From the NCBI GenBank assembly GCA_945865625.1, contig CAMBFD010000013.1:1-34469 (forward strand): a DNA stretch of 34,469 bases, written 5' to 3'. Made by a program: the position numbers and the translations under genes. The notes beneath the pieces were generated by a model that did not search any database, was not told the DNA's origin, and worked only from the letters and a program-made list of their open reading frames with translations. The DNA is from Chitinophaga pinensis (GTDB taxonomy: Bacteria > Bacteroidota > Bacteroidia > NS11-12g > UBA955). How positions within the stretch are numbered: the first letter of the stretch is position 1; each line of letters starts with the position of its first letter. Positions 22,540-30,244 of the stretch are shown here, piece by piece.

Positions 22540-23616
22540 ATGAGTGAAGGTTTTTTTCCATTGGTTGTAAAAAAAGCAGTTAAAGAAACTGCAGATGCAA
22601 CTACTTTTTATTTCGATATCCCTGAGAATTTGAAGGATACGTTTGCTTATAAAGCTGGCCAATATTTAACTTTTGAAATTGAAATTGCAGGCGAAAAAGT
22701 GAGAAGATCTTATTCTTTGTGTACATTTCCTGAGATAGATTCAGACCCAGCTGTAACTGTTAAACTTGTAGAAAATGGTAAAATGAGTACCTTTTTCAAT
22801 GCTTCAGTGAAAGAAGGCGATACGCTTCAAGTGATGCCTCCTATGGGCAAATTTGTGGTGAATTCTGATCCCTCAAAAGCAAACAATTATGTTTTGTTTG
22901 GCGGCGGAAGCGGAATTACTCCTTTAATGGGTATTTCCAAGCAAGTTTTAAATACGGAACAAAATAGCAATGTTACTTTGGTATACGCCAATAGAAATCC
23001 TGATTCTGTTATTTTTAAGCAAGCTTTAGCCGATATGGAAAAAACCTATGGTTCAAAATTTAAAGTGATCCATTCATATGATTCTGCTCCATTTACATGG
23101 TTTGGATTGAAAGGAATGTTAACCACAGATAAAATTGAAAACATAGTGAAGCAAAAAATTGGTGGTTCATACGATCAATATAGTTATTTCACTTGTGGTC
23201 CTGGCCCAATGATGGAAGTTGTTAAAAGCAGCTTGGCTCAAATTGGTGTTCCAAATGATCAAATTTCAATAGAATGGTTTTCTGCTCCAACGAGTTCTGC
23301 GCCGACAGCCGAAAAGTCTCCTGCCGATGCGGCATTCTCTGGGAATGCAACCATCACCATGAAGGTTTATGGTAAATTACATACCATTCAATGCGATTCA
23401 AATACAACAATATTAAATGCTGCTATGAAACAAGGTATTGATCCTCCTTATAGCTGTACAGTTGGTGTTTGTACCACTTGTAGGGCTAAAGTTTCTAAAG
23501 GACAATTGCATATGTTAGAAAGAGAAGGGTTGAGCGACAAGGAAATTGAACAAGGTTACGTATTGACATGTCAATCATTACCTAGAAGTAACGAAATTGA
23601 ACTGAGTTACGAATAA
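22540..23616 (+). CDS. FAD/NAD(P)H reductase with C-terminal 2Fe-2S ferredoxin domain
   Basis: 358 aa, layout as in PaaE/PaaK-type reductases: an FAD-binding barrel (RRSYSLC at 55-61), an NAD(P)-binding domain (FGGGSGITPLMGI at 120-132, CGPGPMM at 219-225), a flexible Ser/Pro/Ala linker (about 247-268), and a plant-type ferredoxin domain. The four cluster ligands are Cys306, Cys311, Cys314 and Cys344 (C-X4-C-X2-C-X29-C). It moves electrons from NAD(P)H through FAD and the 2Fe-2S centre to a partner oxygenase or other acceptor. No phenylacetate or other oxygenase genes are adjacent, so the partner cannot be named and I give no gene symbol. Single-gene unit ending in a strong shared terminator. 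Confidence 0.92.
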   Translation: MSEGFFPLVVKKAVKETADATTFYFDIPENLKDTFAYKAGQYLTFEIEIAGEKVRRSYSLCTFPEIDSDPAVTVKLVENGKMSTFFNASVKEGDTLQVMPPMGKFVVNSDPSKANNYVLFGGGSGITPLMGISKQVLNTEQNSNVTLVYANRNPDSVIFKQALADMEKTYGSKFKVIHSYDSAPFTWFGLKGMLTTDKIENIVKQKIGGSYDQYSYFTCGPGPMMEVVKSSLAQIGVPNDQISIEWFSAPTSSAPTAEKSPADAAFSGNATITMKVYGKLHTIQCDSNTTILNAAMKQGIDPPYSCTVGVCTTCRAKVSKGQLHMLEREGLSDKEIEQGYVLTCQSLPRSNEIELSYE

Positions 23617-23633
23617 ATTTTAAATGTATAAAC

Positions 23634-23668
23634 AAAAAAACCCTTAAAGTTATCTTTAAGGGTTTTTT
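23634..23668. terminator. Bidirectional intrinsic terminator between convergent genes
   Basis: CCCTTAAAG (23641-23649), loop TTAT, CTTTAAGGG (23654-23662), with seven A before and six T after. The symmetric A and T runs let it stop transcripts of the reductase gene (plus) and the rluD-type gene (minus). Confidence 0.93.
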
Positions 23669-23670
23669 GT

Positions 23671-24726
23671 TTAATCTCTTTGTAACTCTCCAAGATTTGC
23701 TTTCACATAAACTCTCAGTTTATCGAGTACAGTCTGAAAATCTTGAGGGATTTCACTATTGAAAAATACATATTCCTTAGTTGTTGGGTGTATGAATCCT
23801 AATTCTTTGGCATGCAGTGCTTGACGCGACATGATGGTAAAACAATTTTGAATGAAATTTTTGAATTTTGGCAGCGATGTGCCTTTTCTAATTTCACAAC
23901 CTCCATACATTTCATCGGAAAGCAATGGATGTCCCATCGCCGAAAAATGAGCTCTTATTTGATGGGTTCTACCTGTTTCCAATACACATTCTACTAAGGT
24001 TAAAAAGTAGAATTTTTCAATAATTTTATAATGCGTGATGGCTTCTTTACCCATTTCTGGGTCGGTATAATGTTTCGATTTGCGGCGGTCGGCTGGATCT
24101 CTGTTCAAATACCCTCTAATGGTGCCTTTTTCTTCTTTAGGTTCACCCCAAACCAATGCGTAATATTTACGATCGATACTATGATCAAAAAATTGCTTAC
24201 CTAAAAAACTAAGTGCAAACTCATTCTTGCCAACTACAAGTAACCCTGTTGTGTCTTTGTCTATTCTATGAACGAGTCCTGGTCTATGGTTTTCATTTTG
24301 TTGGGGTAAATTTCCAAAATGATAAACCAAAGCATTTACAAGTGTTCCCGAATAGTTATTACAGCCGGGGTGCACCACCATTCCAGCCTCTTTATTGATA
24401 ATGAGAATATCACTATCTTCATAACAAACGTTTAAAGGAATGTTTTCAGGATAAACTTCAGTATCACGCGGTGGCTCTGACATCACCACACGAATATTGT
24501 CTAAACCTCTAACCTTGTAATTACTCTTTATAACTTTGTCGTTCACCAAAACGCTGCCAGCCTCAATCCCCGCTTGTATTTTCGAACGGCTTGCATTTGC
24601 AATTCGATGCATGAGCCATTTGTCGATACGCATAGGTTCTTGTCCTTTGTCAACATTAAATGCATAATGTTCAAACCAAGATTCTTCGTTTGGAATTTCT
24701 TCTTCGTCTAAAATTGGATTATTCAA
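23671..24726 (-). CDS. rluD: RluD/RluC-family 23S rRNA pseudouridine synthase
   Basis: Converts uridines to pseudouridine in 23S rRNA. 351 aa: an acidic N-terminal segment with EHYAFNVDKGQ, an S4 RNA-binding domain at about 31-90 (RIDKWLMHRIANASRSKIQ), and the catalytic domain with HRIDKDTTG at 153-161 (catalytic Asp156). RTHQIRAHF and HALHAKELGF-like segments follow (here RQALHAKELGF). The start codon is TTG at 24726; the next in-frame ATG is 31 codons downstream and would remove the N-terminal segment. The -7 element ends only 4 bp before this TTG. Whether it modifies the RluD or RluC positions cannot be told from the sequence. Confidence 0.9.
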   Translation of the reverse strand: MNNPILDEEEIPNEESWFEHYAFNVDKGQEPMRIDKWLMHRIANASRSKIQAGIEAGSVLVNDKVIKSNYKVRGLDNIRVVMSEPPRDTEVYPENIPLNVCYEDSDILIINKEAGMVVHPGCNNYSGTLVNALVYHFGNLPQQNENHRPGLVHRIDKDTTGLLVVGKNEFALSFLGKQFFDHSIDRKYYALVWGEPKEEKGTIRGYLNRDPADRRKSKHYTDPEMGKEAITHYKIIEKFYFLTLVECVLETGRTHQIRAHFSAMGHPLLSDEMYGGCEIRKGTSLPKFKNFIQNCFTIMSRQALHAKELGFIHPTTKEYVFFNSEIPQDFQTVLDKLRVYVKANLGELQRD

Positions 24727-24730
24727 GCGA

Positions 24731-24738
24731 CAAAATTA
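24731..24738 (-). promoter_or_regulatory. -7 promoter element TAATTTTG for the pseudouridine synthase gene
   Basis: An exact TAnnTTTG match on the minus strand, 4 bp before the TTG start codon. The transcript would begin at or very near the start codon. Confidence 0.55.
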
Positions 24739-24761
24739 CGCTATAAAGGTGAAATACAGAG

Positions 24762-25643
24762 TTATATTTCGAAAACTAGTTTGCCTAATTGTAGGCCGGC
24801 CCATCCAGCTTGGTTTACAATTACGGTTTTGCCTTTTGAATTTTGCACTTCGTTAGGTTTTTCAAGGAAAGTATGCGTATGTCCACCTAAAATTGCATCA
24901 ATTCCATATGTTTTCTTTGCAAGTTTTAAATCGTCGATTTTGTCATCTTGGTATTCGTAACCCAAATGTGAAAGCACAAATACAAGGTCGCATTTTTCTT
25001 TGATTCTTAAAAAATTCACTTCGTTTTGCACCGGTATCACTGGGTCATGATAAACTATTCCTCTGTACATGTCTTCGGTGAGTAAACCTTGTAAATGAAT
25101 GCTTGCACCAGTGACCCCAATTTTCAGGCCATTTTTTTCTATGATGATATGCTTTTTAACCAGGTTTTTTAGTGGTGTATTTTCGAAATCGTAATTGCAA
25201 TTCACAAGCGGAATAGAATTGGCTGACTTTAATTTGGCGAGGTGATCAATGCCTAAATCGAAATCGTGATTTCCTAATGTTCCCGCGTGATATCCCATTT
25301 TTTCCATCCATTGGAGTTCAGGTTTCCCCTCAAAAAAGTTAAAATAGGGCGTTCCTTGGAATACATCACCGCAATCGAAGAGCAGCACATTTTCTTCTTC
25401 TGAACGGATTTGCTGAATGAGCCCACCAAGTTGTAAAATTCCACCTTGATTAGGCCAGGTTGGATGTGTACTTGGAAATGCTTCGAAATGACTGTGAAAA
25501 TCATTGGTATGCAAAACGCAGATTCTTCTCGTTTTTTTATTTTCGAGGGACAATGGCTTTGCAAATACCTCAATGTATGGAAGAGTCAATGTCCCTCCAA
25601 GAAAAAGTAAGCTTCTTTTAATAAAACGCCTGCGGTTAGTCAT
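24762..25643 (-). CDS. Metallophosphatase: catalytic half of a split 5'-nucleotidase, Tat signal
   Basis: 293 aa. A twin-arginine-like signal (NRRRFIKRSLLFLGG) predicts export in folded form. The calcineurin-like phosphoesterase domain matches the N-terminal half of UshA-type 5'-nucleotidases. Metal-site motifs are HTNDFHSH (45-52), DCGDVFQGTPY (90-100), GNHDFD (124-129), VLSHLG and GGHTHTF. The chain stops after this domain, where a full-length enzyme would continue with the substrate-binding C-domain. That missing domain is encoded by the gene just upstream (25636-26430), which overlaps it by 8 bp. The order is the reverse of the usual fused protein, so a frameshift in a single gene cannot explain it. 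Probably removes phosphate from nucleotides or related esters outside the cytoplasm. Confidence 0.9.
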   Translation of the reverse strand: MTNRRRFIKRSLLFLGGTLTLPYIEVFAKPLSLENKKTRRICVLHTNDFHSHFEAFPSTHPTWPNQGGILQLGGLIQQIRSEEENVLLFDCGDVFQGTPYFNFFEGKPELQWMEKMGYHAGTLGNHDFDLGIDHLAKLKSANSIPLVNCNYDFENTPLKNLVKKHIIIEKNGLKIGVTGASIHLQGLLTEDMYRGIVYHDPVIPVQNEVNFLRIKEKCDLVFVLSHLGYEYQDDKIDDLKLAKKTYGIDAILGGHTHTFLEKPNEVQNSKGKTVIVNQAGWAGLQLGKLVFEI

Positions 25644-26430
25644 TGTAGATAATTCTAGGTGTTAAACGAGGGTTTATTTTTTTGTTTTCAATAAATTCTG
25701 ACTTAAATCCATCGTAAAAAATTGTCCGTAATTTTATATCTGTTCGGATAATTTGTTTGGGATATTTTAACATGTTAAAAAAATCACCTCCTTTTTGAAT
25801 GAAGTCATTTGCAACAATCCAATAGCTCCTTCGCGAGTCGAACGGTAAGCCAGCGATTGTAGCTTTTGTATAGGTGTTTCCTGTTACCTGCAATTCTAGA
25901 CCCGATATTGCGGCAATATTCTTGGTTGATAAATATGATAATAAAGAGTCCATTTGGCGACCACTGAGTTCGAGAATGACCATTTCATTTTCAAAAGGCA
26001 TAATTTCATACATCGATTTATTAGTCACATCACCTTTGGGAATACTTGAACGAATGCCGCCATGATTGATAAGTGCAAAATGGCACGGAAATCCCATGGT
26101 ATTGAAGGTATATAGGCTACCTTCTTTGAGCAAATAATCGCTGAGAATTCTGCCAAGGTTTGCATTTTTTTCAATTTGAATCCTTTGGTTGATCTTTCCT
26201 TGTCGAACTGTATTTAAGTTCGAATCGGTAAAAGCAAGTTTTACATTTAAAACTGAATTTAGAGAATCTGAAAACGGTTTTAAAAAATAAAAACTATTAG
26301 AATCAATAGAAATATTGTTGTTTTTTACGGCAATGTTTTGAGCAACAATGATTTTAGTGGGAGTTTTGCATGCGAAAAATAAACAAATACTCATCAAAAT
26401 AAAAAATAATATAGACCGGCTTGAATGCAT
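25636..26430 (-). CDS. 5'-nucleotidase C-terminal domain lipoprotein
   Basis: 264 aa. A lipoprotein signal (SILFFILMSICLFFAC, Cys21) is followed by an Asn/Ser-rich spacer and a 5_nucleotid_C domain. Its landmarks are NLGRILSDYLL, LINHGGIRSSIPKGDVT (the substrate-base loop), MPFENEMVILELSG and WIVANDFIQKGGDFF. This domain binds the nucleoside part of the substrate in UshA-like enzymes but has no catalytic metals of its own. The metallophosphatase gene that supplies them begins inside its last 8 bp. One half is lipidated through Sec and the other carries a Tat-type signal, so the two would meet in the periplasm or at the outer membrane. Confidence 0.9.
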   Translation of the reverse strand: MHSSRSILFFILMSICLFFACKTPTKIIVAQNIAVKNNNISIDSNSFYFLKPFSDSLNSVLNVKLAFTDSNLNTVRQGKINQRIQIEKNANLGRILSDYLLKEGSLYTFNTMGFPCHFALINHGGIRSSIPKGDVTNKSMYEIMPFENEMVILELSGRQMDSLLSYLSTKNIAAISGLELQVTGNTYTKATIAGLPFDSRRSYWIVANDFIQKGGDFFNMLKYPKQIIRTDIKLRTIFYDGFKSEFIENKKINPRLTPRIIYND

Positions 26431-26560
26431 GTTTCCCTAGTTAATCCTGCAAATTTCGATGAAAAAATCAAAGATATGTATGATGCGATTGTTAAAAAAT
26501 TAAAAAAATTGCAAATTTTAGGTGTTAATAAGGTTTAAATTTAGGATTTTTGCAAGAATT
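26431..26560. promoter_or_regulatory. Divergent promoter region between the 5'-nucleotidase pair and the nuclease operon
   Basis: 130 bp, very AT-rich. On the minus strand GAAATTTG (26457-26450) is a near match to TAnnTTTG, about 20 bp before the ATG at 26430. On the plus strand GATTTTTG (26545-26552) lies 8 bp before the ATG at 26561. Both differ from consensus only in the first base. The nonamer TGCAAATTT occurs twice (26448-26456 and 26510-26518) and could be a regulator site. No known operator is recognised. Confidence 0.5.
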
Positions 26561-27544
26561 ATGGCAAAAAGATTTTTATTAGGATTGTTGTCGTTGGTAA
26601 CTGTTGTTGCAGCGGAAGCACAAAATGTACCTGTTTGTACTGAATTGTTTATTTCTGAATATGTTGAAGGTTCTAGAAATAATAAAGCACTTGAAATTTA
26701 CAATCCTACTTCAGACACAGTAGATTTATCGAAATATAGAGTTACGCGTTGGCAGAATGGATCTGCATCTTGGACTTCTCAATATTCTGATGCACTTTCT
26801 GGAAAATTGGCTCCAAAGGATGTCGTTGTTTTAGTCATAGACAGAAGAGATACCACTCAAAAAGGCCAAGACACTCCGGTTGTAATGCCCCTACGTTTAA
26901 AGGCAGATTTATTTTTAAGCAAAGATTACAACACTTCCTTTTCAATGAGTTTTAATGGTGATGATGCAATGTCGTTAGACAAGTTGAATTCAGCCACTTC
27001 AAAATATGATTTGGTTGATATATTTGGTAAAATTGGTGAACGTCCAGTACCAGGATGGAGCGACAAATCGCCATACACTGGAACAGGAGTTTGGTATAGT
27101 GTTGATAAAACCCTCATTCGTAAACCACAAGTATTAACAGGTTTAGATACCATTTTAAAAGGTGTTTATGTGGCTGTGAATCCAAAGTTGTATTTTAATC
27201 CTACTGTAGAATGGAATTTGAATCCAAGAGACATGTTCGATTCATTGGGAGTACACAATTGCAATTGTAATTTATCGAATACAAAACACATTGAAAACAA
27301 CGTAAATGTGAGAATTTTCCCTAATCCGGCGACCAATCAATTGTTTATCAATACCTCTTTGGAATTAGCGACTTTGGAAATATTGAATTCAAATGGGCAA
27401 GTGGTTTCTGCAGATTGGTCAATCGCGAACAACAATCAAATGCAACTGATTTCAGTGAATTTAATCAACCTAATTGAAGGAATTTATACTGTGAATTTAA
27501 AGTCTGTAAACGGACAAACGATAAGTCGTAGATTTATCAAATAA
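26561..27544 (+). CDS. Secreted lamin-tail-domain protein with T9SS sorting domain
   Basis: 327 aa from the ATG at 26561. A signal peptide (MAKRFLLGLLSLVTVVAAEAQ) precedes a lamin tail domain at about 27-230. It opens with ELFISEYVEGS, then NNKALEIYNPT, VDLSKYRVTRW, a long strand region with FNGDDAMSL, DLVDIFG and a WNLNPRDMFDSLG end. This version of the domain is the one commonly found with secreted nucleases such as ExeM. A short Cys/Asn spacer (HNCNCNLSN) leads to a type A T9SS sorting domain at about 248-327 (VRIFPNPATNQ ... GIYTVNLKS ... SRRFIK). It should be exported across the outer membrane and attached to the surface or released. First gene of a three-gene operon; the TonB receptor follows after 2 bp. 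It has no nuclease domain itself. Confidence 0.87.
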   Translation: MAKRFLLGLLSLVTVVAAEAQNVPVCTELFISEYVEGSRNNKALEIYNPTSDTVDLSKYRVTRWQNGSASWTSQYSDALSGKLAPKDVVVLVIDRRDTTQKGQDTPVVMPLRLKADLFLSKDYNTSFSMSFNGDDAMSLDKLNSATSKYDLVDIFGKIGERPVPGWSDKSPYTGTGVWYSVDKTLIRKPQVLTGLDTILKGVYVAVNPKLYFNPTVEWNLNPRDMFDSLGVHNCNCNLSNTKHIENNVNVRIFPNPATNQLFINTSLELATLEILNSNGQVVSADWSIANNNQMQLISVNLINLIEGIYTVNLKSVNGQTISRRFIK

Positions 27545-27546
27545 AA

Positions 27547-30234
27547 ATGCTTAGAAGATTAATTTTTAGCCTTGTTTTTTTATTGGTTTCTGAGGGATTT
27601 TCCCAAACAACAATAAAAGGAAAGGTCATGGATGCTTTGAGTGGCGAATTGCTTGATCAAGTGTTAATTAAAACCCGTGGCAATATGGTAACTTCCGATA
27701 AAAATGGAAATTTTACCATGCAGGTGCCAATGGGTGAATACGTTTTGGTTGCTTCTTTAAATGGCTATGATAATGATTCAATTGCCATACAAGCAGATCG
27801 AAATTTAATTGTTGATTTGACTTTCAAACTTGAAAATCAAAATGCAGCAATGCAGGCAGTTCAAATTACTGCTTCTATGGCAAAGGATAGAAAAACGCCC
27901 GTTGCTTATAGCAATATCAACTCAAAAGACATTCAAGAAAGATTAGGTTCTTCAGATTTGCCAATGTTGTTAAATAGTACTCCAGGTGTTTATGCCACTC
28001 AACAAGGTGGTGGTGCCGGTGATGCTAGAATTACAATCAGGGGATTTAATCAGCGAAATATAGCTGTAATGATTGATGGTATTCCAGTGAATGACATGGA
28101 AAATGGCTGGGTTTATTGGAGCAATTGGTTTGGACTAGGGCCTGTTACTGCATTAACCCAAGTGCAAAGAGGTTTAGGTTCAAGCAGAATTGCAAATCCA
28201 GCAGTGGGTGGTACAATGAATATCATTACCAAGGGAATTACAAGTCAACAAAAATTATCAGCAAATGTTGAAATTGGTGATTCAAGGTACACTCAATTTG
28301 GATTTGATTTTGCAAGTGGTAAATTGAAAGGCGACTGGGGATTTTTACTCGCGTTTACAAAGCGTTCTAGCAATGGTTATGTAGACAACCTGTTCGACGA
28401 TATGTATTCATATTTTGCTAAAATTGAAAAACAGTGGGGGAGTAAACACAGTTTGTCTTTAACTGTTATGGGTGCACCGCAATCTCACGGGCAAAGGTCT
28501 TATAAGGCCAGATTGTCGCTATATGATCGTTCTATGGCCATGAAATTGGGTATGGATACTGTTTTAACCAATATGGCTGTGAATCAAGGGATTCGATACA
28601 ATCAACATTGGGGTCCTCTGAATGAAGCCAAAATTGATAACAACACTGGAGATACCATTTGGGGACAAAATAAAATTGTGAATGAACGGGTGAATATGTT
28701 TCACAAACCCCAAGTTTATTTGAAATACGATTATAAACCGAATAAAAAAGTTTTGAGTAGCACTGTTGCTTATATGTCTACCGGTAATGGTGGAGGAACA
28801 GCAAAAGAAAGAATCAATCAAGTGCCTTTTAATTATGGTACTATGGATTTTCAAACTGTTTGGTTTCAAAATAATGATTATGGATTTATTTCAGCTGTTG
28901 ATTATAAATATTCGCTAACTGAAAGAAAATCGGCAGGTATATTATACAGAAGTGTGAACAATCATACTTGGTATGGTTTATTGAATACCACTCAATATAA
29001 ATTTCATAAAGATTTTACCTTTTCTGGAGGTTTAGATTTAAGAAGTTATGTTGGACAACACTACAAAGAAGTTTATGATTTAATAGGTGGTGAATATTTT
29101 ATACCGGATGTGAGTGAGTTAAATCCAAATTACGGAAAATTACATCGTTACAAACAAGGTGATATATTCAATTATCATAACGATGGTTTGGTGAATTGGG
29201 CTGGAACTTTTGGTGAATTGGAATATAGTAGAGGTAGAACTTCAGCGTTTGTAAATGCTTCATATTCGAGTAGTTTTTATAAACGTAAAGATTATTTTAG
29301 ACCTGATTCAAATGGTAATCCTGGGGAAACTGATTGGATCAATAGGAATGGATATACGGTTAAAACAGGGATCAATTACAATGTAAATAAGAATTTTAAT
29401 GTTTTCACAAATATTGGATATTTGAATAGGCCAACGCGTTACAGCAATATTTTTGACAATAAAAACAGGGTCATTCAAGGTGCTGAAAACGAACTTGTTT
29501 ATGCATTTGAAGGTGGAGCTGCATTTAAATCCAAGAGAGTTTCAATTAATTTGAATGGGTATTATACAAATTGGGTGAATAGACCTGTTGATTTCCTTCC
29601 AAGTTTTCCGGATGTAGATGGAAATATGTTATACTTTAATATCAATGGACTTAGAGCCAGACACATGGGAATTGAATTGCAAAGTGTTTTTAAACCCGGA
29701 AATGGAATTACCATCGAATTTGGAATGGCTCTTGGTGATTGGATATGGAAATCGGGTTCAAATGCCATTGTAAGAGACGATGCTGGTGATTCAGTTGGTA
29801 TGGTTAAATTTAATGCCGATGGCGTTCATGTTGGCGATGCTGCCCAAGTTCAATACACTGGAATGATTCGTTGGGAACCTACCGAGTTTAAAGGTTCTTA
29901 CATTGCATTGCAATATGTAAGGTTTGAGAAGCAATTTGCAGATTTTCAACCAACCGCACTTACGGGTGCTTTTGCCGGAAAAGAATCATTTAAATTGCCA
30001 GATTATTGGTATATGAATTTAAATTTAGGTTACAAAATTACATTGTCAAATCAATTGAATTTGAATATTTATGGTATGATTAATAACATTACCAACAATA
30101 TTTATATCAGCGATGCTCAACATCGCTCACTTGGTGCAAATGATAATCCTGCCCCAATTTTTAATCCTAAGAATTTAGAAGTGTTCTTGTCTCAAGGATT
30201 ACGATACACAACCGGAATTCGTTTAACTTTTTAA
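27547..30234 (+). CDS. TonB-dependent receptor with carboxypeptidase-like N-domain, in a nuclease operon
   Basis: 895 aa. A signal peptide of about 20 residues (ends EGFSQ) precedes a carboxypeptidase-regulatory-like domain at about 22-95 (TIKGKVMDALSGELLDQVLI). The plug is at about 115-235, with DLPMLLNSTPGVYATQQGGG, RITIRGFNQRNIAVMIDG, VNDMENGWVYWS and NPAVGGTMNIITKG. A large aromatic-rich barrel follows and ends with a terminal strand GIRLTF. It lies between two T9SS-secreted proteins, 2 bp after the lamin-tail gene and 10 bp before endonuclease I. Import of products from nucleic-acid digestion is the natural guess for its role, but the sequence does not prove it. No SusD-like gene is present. 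Confidence 0.9.
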   Translation: MLRRLIFSLVFLLVSEGFSQTTIKGKVMDALSGELLDQVLIKTRGNMVTSDKNGNFTMQVPMGEYVLVASLNGYDNDSIAIQADRNLIVDLTFKLENQNAAMQAVQITASMAKDRKTPVAYSNINSKDIQERLGSSDLPMLLNSTPGVYATQQGGGAGDARITIRGFNQRNIAVMIDGIPVNDMENGWVYWSNWFGLGPVTALTQVQRGLGSSRIANPAVGGTMNIITKGITSQQKLSANVEIGDSRYTQFGFDFASGKLKGDWGFLLAFTKRSSNGYVDNLFDDMYSYFAKIEKQWGSKHSLSLTVMGAPQSHGQRSYKARLSLYDRSMAMKLGMDTVLTNMAVNQGIRYNQHWGPLNEAKIDNNTGDTIWGQNKIVNERVNMFHKPQVYLKYDYKPNKKVLSSTVAYMSTGNGGGTAKERINQVPFNYGTMDFQTVWFQNNDYGFISAVDYKYSLTERKSAGILYRSVNNHTWYGLLNTTQYKFHKDFTFSGGLDLRSYVGQHYKEVYDLIGGEYFIPDVSELNPNYGKLHRYKQGDIFNYHNDGLVNWAGTFGELEYSRGRTSAFVNASYSSSFYKRKDYFRPDSNGNPGETDWINRNGYTVKTGINYNVNKNFNVFTNIGYLNRPTRYSNIFDNKNRVIQGAENELVYAFEGGAAFKSKRVSINLNGYYTNWVNRPVDFLPSFPDVDGNMLYFNINGLRARHMGIELQSVFKPGNGITIEFGMALGDWIWKSGSNAIVRDDAGDSVGMVKFNADGVHVGDAAQVQYTGMIRWEPTEFKGSYIALQYVRFEKQFADFQPTALTGAFAGKESFKLPDYWYMNLNLGYKITLSNQLNLNIYGMINNITNNIYISDAQHRSLGANDNPAPIFNPKNLEVFLSQGLRYTTGIRLTF

Positions 30235-30244
30235 AAATAGAACA

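Noticed and set aside
24762-26430. A frameshifted full-length 5'-nucleotidase
   Set aside because: The C-terminal domain gene lies upstream of the catalytic domain gene and each has its own export signal, so a single-gene frameshift cannot give this order.
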